In this document: positions 51,386 to 54,853 of the stretch, one piece after another
Layout: every line of letters begins with the position of its first letter
How positions within the stretch are numbered: position 1 is the first letter of the stretch
Source of the DNA: JBEBGV01 sp040081265
GTDB lineage: Bacteria; Acidobacteriota; Vicinamibacteria; Vicinamibacterales; UBA2999
NCBI GenBank assembly: GCA_040081265.1
Contig: JBEBGV010000030.1
Coordinates: 1-54,853 of the forward strand
DNA: 54,853 bases
Reading direction: 5' to 3'
Notes under the pieces: model-generated
Database searches by the model: none
What the model saw: the letters and a program-made list of their open reading frames with translations, nothing else
What the model was told of the DNA's origin: nothing
Translations under genes and position numbers: made by a program

Positions 51386-52456
51386 TTACAGCGCGAGCTG
51401 CCTCAGGCGAATCAGTTGCGCCAGCAGTTCTGCGACCGCGGTGAACAGCTCACCAGGAATGAACTGGCCGATATCGGCGGTCTTGTAGAGCGCCTGCGCG
51501 AGCGGCTTGTTCTCAACGATCGGGATGCCGTGTTCGCGGGCACGCTCTCTGATGGCGAACGCGAGGTGGTCGGCACCCTTGGCGAGGACGAGCGGCGCGG
51601 CCATCGCACCGCGGCGATACTCGAGCGCCACCGCGAAGTGGGTGGGGTTGGTGATGACGACAGTGGCGCGTTTGACGTCGCTGAGCATCCTGCGACGAGC
51701 GATTTCGCGCTGGATACGGCGGATGCGACCCTTGACCTCAGGACGGCCTTCCTGGTTCAGGTGCTCTTCCTTCACTTCCTGCTTGGTCATCTTCATGGAC
51801 GTCATGAAGCGGTAATACTGCAGGCCGTAGTCGGCGATGGCCAGCGCGCCGAGCGCCCAGGCCACCCGCCAGAGCAGACTCTCGACCTGCTGCCAGCCGA
51901 TGAGCGCCGATGCCTGCGGTGTCACCCAGGCGAGCGCCACACCCTGCTCGATCAGGGCGGACACCGTTCGCCACGCCAGCCAGGCAATGACGCCGACCGA
52001 CACAAACGTCTTCACCGTGTCGATGCCCGACTGGCTCGGGAGGAGCTTCTTCAGGTTGGTGGCCGGGTTGAGCTTTCCCCAGTTGATGGTCAGCGTCTCG
52101 GTGGTGAACAGCCAGCCGCCCTGGAAACCATGCACCGCAACGCCTGCGACCATCGTCGCAATCGCGATCGGCCCGACGAGGTTGCCGATGAGCAGCCCGC
52201 CCGAGATGACGAGGGCACCGAGGTCGCCTTCGACCACGGGGCGAAGCGGAGCGTCGCCGAAGTGCCCGAGGTCCTGCCGGACCCGGTCGGCAAGTCCCCA
52301 GAACAGGCGTTCGCCGAACCGGCCGAGCGCAATGGTCGCGACGACGCTGGCACCGGCGACGGCCAGATCACGACTGCGCGCCACCTCGCCGCGCTCACGG
52401 GCATCGCGCAGCTTCTTTCCGGTGGCGTGTTCTGAGCGTTCCTGAGACGAATCCAT
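51386..52456 (-). CDS. flhB: Export gate/switch protein FlhB
   Basis: 356 residues, with four membrane helices and the autocleavage site NPTH near residue 270 (VVITNPTHFAVAL). FlhB switches export from rod/hook to filament substrates. Four bases after fliR in the operon. Confidence 0.95.
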   Translation of the reverse strand: MDSSQERSEHATGKKLRDARERGEVARSRDLAVAGASVVATIALGRFGERLFWGLADRVRQDLGHFGDAPLRPVVEGDLGALVISGGLLIGNLVGPIAIATMVAGVAVHGFQGGWLFTTETLTINWGKLNPATNLKKLLPSQSGIDTVKTFVSVGVIAWLAWRTVSALIEQGVALAWVTPQASALIGWQQVESLLWRVAWALGALAIADYGLQYYRFMTSMKMTKQEVKEEHLNQEGRPEVKGRIRRIQREIARRRMLSDVKRATVVITNPTHFAVALEYRRGAMAAPLVLAKGADHLAFAIRERAREHGIPIVENKPLAQALYKTADIGQFIPGELFTAVAELLAQLIRLRQLAL

Positions 52457-52460
52457 CAGC

Positions 52461-53219
52461 TCACCTGAAGATCGCGGCGGTACGCATCGCGAGCATGAGG
52501 GTGGTTTCGACCAGGGCGTTGGTCACGGCGGGAACGGTGCCGACGAGCGCGGCCACGAGGAACAGCCCGACAATGAGCCTGATCGGGTAGCCGATGATCA
52601 TGAAGTTCAGGGACGGCGACGCCCGCGAGATCAATCCGACGGCAATCTCGACCACGAGCAGGACGATCACGATGGGCGCGGCGAGACGGGTTCCGACGAT
52701 GAAGACGAGCGCCATGATTTCGCGCACGGCCGCGGGGAGCGACTGGCTGACGCCGCCCATCCCGATCGGCAGCCCCGAGTAGGACATCGCCAGCGCCCGC
52801 AGCAGCATGTGATGCCCGTTGATGGCGAGAAAGCCGAGCGTCGCCAGCATCCCGTAGAGGGTGGCGAGCATGGTGTTGTTGACGCCGTTCTGGGGGTCCA
52901 CGGTTGCGCCGTAGGAGAAGCCGATCTGATAGCCGCTCAGGTGCCCCGCGAACTCGGCGCCGGCAATCAGCGCGCGAATCACGAACCCGATCGAGAGCCC
53001 GATGACGACCTCGCGGAGGATGATCGCCGTCACCAGCGCATTGCCATTGCCGGCCGGGATCGCCACCGACGGAAACAGCGCCAGCGCAATCAGGACGGTC
53101 AGGGCGACCCTGGCCTGTCCCGGCACGAACTGCCCGCCAATGCCTGGCGCGAGCATCATCAGCATGCCCGGCCTGACCAGCAGGAGTCCGAAGTGTGCGA
53201 GTGGGCTGACATCAAGCAT
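52461..53219 (-). CDS. fliR: Export gate protein FliR
   Basis: 252 residues and about six membrane helices; PGIGGQFVPGQARVALTVLI, FAGHLSGYQIGFSYGATVDP are the FliR signature. Fifteen bases after fliQ. Confidence 0.95.
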   Translation of the reverse strand: MLDVSPLAHFGLLLVRPGMLMMLAPGIGGQFVPGQARVALTVLIALALFPSVAIPAGNGNALVTAIILREVVIGLSIGFVIRALIAGAEFAGHLSGYQIGFSYGATVDPQNGVNNTMLATLYGMLATLGFLAINGHHMLLRALAMSYSGLPIGMGGVSQSLPAAVREIMALVFIVGTRLAAPIVIVLLVVEIAVGLISRASPSLNFMIIGYPIRLIVGLFLVAALVGTVPAVTNALVETTLMLAMRTAAIFR

Positions 53220-53234
53220 CGGCGGCGCAGTGGT

Positions 53235-53504
53235 TCAGCGGATGTATTCAGGCAGACGCGCGATGAGCTGCTGAGAGAAGCCGGTGACCTGCCGCAGGAT
53301 CCACGGGAAGGTCAGGGCGAACACAGCGAAGATCGCCGCCGCTCTCGGAATGAACGCCAGCACGTTGTCCTGGATGGACGTCACGGTCTGAAAGATGCTC
53401 ACCGCGATGCCGGCGGCCAGCCCGGCCAGCAGCATCGGCAGGCTGACGATGACCGCCATCTCGATCGCCTGACGCACGATTCCTACAACCAGGGCTTCTG
53501 ACAT
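53235..53504 (-). CDS. fliQ: Export gate protein FliQ
   Basis: 89 residues, two membrane helices (AIEMAVIVSLPMLLAGLAAG, FIPRAAAIFAVFALTFPW). ATG 53504, the longer frame from 53534 lacks a site. Ten bases after fliP. Confidence 0.95.
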   Translation of the reverse strand: MSEALVVGIVRQAIEMAVIVSLPMLLAGLAAGIAVSIFQTVTSIQDNVLAFIPRAAAIFAVFALTFPWILRQVTGFSQQLIARLPEYIR

Positions 53505-53514
53505 GGGTCCTCGC

Positions 53515-54177
53515 TTACGCGAAACTGCGGACAATGGAGCCGACGATCAGGTTCCAGCCGTCGATCATCACGAACAGCAGCACCTTGAACGGCAGCGAAA
53601 TCATCGCTGGCGGCAGCTGCATCATGCCCATCGAGAGCAGCGTCGTGGAGACGACGAGGTCGATGAGCAGGAACGGCACGAAGAGGAAGAACCCCATCTG
53701 GAACCCGGTCTTGAGCTCGGAGATGACGTAGGCCGGAATGACCACGGTCATCGGCAGGTCGTTTCTGGACGACGACTGCTGCTTGCTCAGGTCCATGAAC
53801 AGCCCGAGGTCGGCGTCGCGCGTCTGCTTGAGCATGAACGTCCGCAACGGCGGCGCGCCCCTGGATATCGCCTCGGTCACCGTGATTTGTCCGGCCATGG
53901 CCGGCGCCAGCGCCTGCTCGTTAATCTGGCTGCCGACCGGCGCCATGATGAACATGGTCAGGAACAGCGCCAGCCCGATCAGGATCTGGTTGGGCGGCAT
54001 CTCCTGCGTGCCAAGGGCCTGCCTCAAGAAATGGAAGACGATGGCGATTCTGGTAAACGAGGTCATCGTGACCAGGATGGCCGGCAGGAACGAGATGAGC
54101 GTCAGCAGGAGGACGATCTGGAGCGGTGCGGAGACCGCGCCGATTCCGTCCACCTGGATGTCGAGTGAGTTCGGCAT
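53515..54177 (-). CDS. fliP: Export gate protein FliP
   Basis: 220 residues. The FliP core TSFTRIAIVFHFLRQALGT and LVVSTTLLSMGMMQLPP are clear. The N-terminus is short and lacks the cleaved signal peptide seen in E. coli FliP. TAATG overlap with fliO. Confidence 0.95.
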   Translation of the reverse strand: MPNSLDIQVDGIGAVSAPLQIVLLLTLISFLPAILVTMTSFTRIAIVFHFLRQALGTQEMPPNQILIGLALFLTMFIMAPVGSQINEQALAPAMAGQITVTEAISRGAPPLRTFMLKQTRDADLGLFMDLSKQQSSSRNDLPMTVVIPAYVISELKTGFQMGFFLFVPFLLIDLVVSTTLLSMGMMQLPPAMISLPFKVLLFVMIDGWNLIVGSIVRSFA

Positions 54178-54509
54178 TACAGCGACTTTGTAGACGTTGA
54201 CTGCGCGTCGAGCTGCTGCTCGAAGGTCGATGCAGCAACCGACGATGGACCGGATGCGGGAAGGCGTCCGAGTTCCGTGACCATGGCAATGTGGGTCGGC
54301 GTCAGGCCGAGCAGCAGCCGTCGACCCTCAACCGAGACCACGACGAGCGAACGCCGCTCCCCGAGCGGCACGGCGGTCTCGACCTCGATGTACTTGCCCT
54401 TGCGGCCAAGCGCTCCCAGCGCGCCGCGGCGCGCCAGCCACGCCAGCACGGCGACCAGCGACAGGACGATCAGCACCGCCGCAAAACTCTGGAACCCGAG
54501 TCCGGTCAT
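54177..54509 (-). CDS. fliO: FliO-like export assembly protein
   Basis: 110 residues, one membrane helix (AAVLIVLSLVAVLAWLARR), then GRKGKYIEVETAVPLGERRS, the FliO pattern. It helps FliP assembly. Overlaps fliN by four bases. Confidence 0.8.
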   Translation of the reverse strand: MTGLGFQSFAAVLIVLSLVAVLAWLARRGALGALGRKGKYIEVETAVPLGERRSLVVVSVEGRRLLLGLTPTHIAMVTELGRLPASGPSSVAASTFEQQLDAQSTSTKSL

Positions 54510-54799
54510 TCACCCGCCTCACTGCTCGGCGGCGGGAGGATGTCAGTGACACGGATGGCCGTGCTGTCGTCGATGATCACGACCTCACCCATCGCGACCG
54601 GCACGCCGTTGATCACGACCTGCATGTCGGCACCGGCAAACTCGTGGAGCCGGATCAGGGTGTTCGGCTTGAGCGACAGACAGTCGCGCACCGAAAACGC
54701 CGACGACCCGAGCACGATGTCGACCCCGCACGTGACGTCGTGCAGCGAGGCCAGCGCGCTGGCGTCAGAACTGGACGACGAATTCGGAGAAGAGGACAT
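54506..54799 (-). CDS. fliN: Flagellar switch protein FliN
   Basis: 97 residues with a full SpoA domain (VDIVLGSSAFSVRDCLSLKP, VVINGVPVAMGEVVIIDDST). Ser-rich start. It overlaps fliL's stop by 35 bases. A second, longer FliN-type protein lies at 44999-45751. Confidence 0.9.
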   Translation of the reverse strand: MSSSPNSSSSSDASALASLHDVTCGVDIVLGSSAFSVRDCLSLKPNTLIRLHEFAGADMQVVINGVPVAMGEVVIIDDSTAIRVTDILPPPSSEAGE

Positions 54800-54853
54800 C
54801 GGACACCTTCACTTCATGCGCGGCGTGCGCGACCTGTTCCAGGATTGATTTCT
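54765..54853 (-). CDS. fliL: C-terminal end of FliL
   Basis: Only the last 28 codons are visible, running off the right edge: SILEQVAHAAHEVKVSDVLF then SEFVVQF and stop (TGA 54765-54767). The ending matches FliL, the stator-associated basal-body protein. It overlaps fliN by 35 bases. Confidence 0.8.
   Translation of the reverse strand, partial: KSILEQVAHAAHEVKVSDVLFSEFVVQF

Noticed and set aside
1..54853. tRNA or rRNA genes
   Set aside because: No cloverleaf or rRNA-like sequence was seen on either strand.

Overview
The window is GC-rich DNA that is mostly a flagellar gene cluster. I infer an Acidobacteriota (Vicinamibacteria-like) bacterium. The reasons are overall gene style, FliW/CsrA control of flagellin, a FlgJ with an M23 peptidase domain, PEGA and DUF4390 proteins, and several hybrid histidine kinases. 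This placement is inference; no rRNA or tRNA is present to confirm it.

Left edge (1-1170) looks foreign to the rest. It holds a VWA-domain protein and the start of a lipoprotein with a long Ser/Thr linker, a style typical of Nannocystis-type myxobacteria. It joins in frame at about 1150-1270 to a coiled-coil/PEGA protein that matches the rest of the window, so it may be an assembly chimera. Positions 4732-9091 carry secreted or outer-membrane proteins: an unknown protein, DUF4390, a beta-lactamase-fold protein without catalytic residues, a small beta-barrel and an M48 protease.

Positions 9149-16060 (minus strand) hold a SnoaL-like protein, four histidine kinases and one unknown protein. Positions 16072-18830 carry motB, motA and an HD-GYP regulator. 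Positions 18873-27239 form a nine-gene, overlapping minus-strand operon for a pseudaminic or legionaminic acid-type sugar (aminotransferase, PseG-like hydrolase, HAD, NeuB/PseI-like synthase, ATP-grasp, cytidylyltransferase, dehydratase). A second motA/motB pair lies inside it. This operon diverges from flagellin (27605, plus strand). The 365-base space between them holds an 11-bp x 6 repeat, a sigma-28 promoter and a two-hairpin leader that resembles a CsrA target. fliD, fliS and a fliT-like gene follow flagellin.

Positions 30797-34996 are an accessory stretch of small genes (helical unknown, DUF1801, DUF6886 remnant, YjbR/MmcQ, truncated YdeI, unknown, GNAT). It is punctuated by heptanucleotide tandem arrays that supply stop codons to several neighbours. 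From 34993 to the right edge the minus strand carries csrA, fliW, flgL, flgK, flgN, flgM (behind a sigma-28 promoter), flgJ, flgI, flgH, flgA, flgG, flgF, a MshEN-domain protein, a small membrane protein, fliN/Y, fliM, fliA, flhG, flhF, flhA, flhB, fliR, fliQ, fliP, fliO, fliN and the 3' end of fliL. Hook, MS-ring, export ATPase and flgBC/fliE genes are not in the window and probably lie beyond the right edge.

Together the genes encode export gate, C-ring, P/L rings, rod, late filament parts, two stators, the late sigma factor with its FlgM brake, the FliW-CsrA translational switch, and sugar synthesis probably for flagellin glycosylation.
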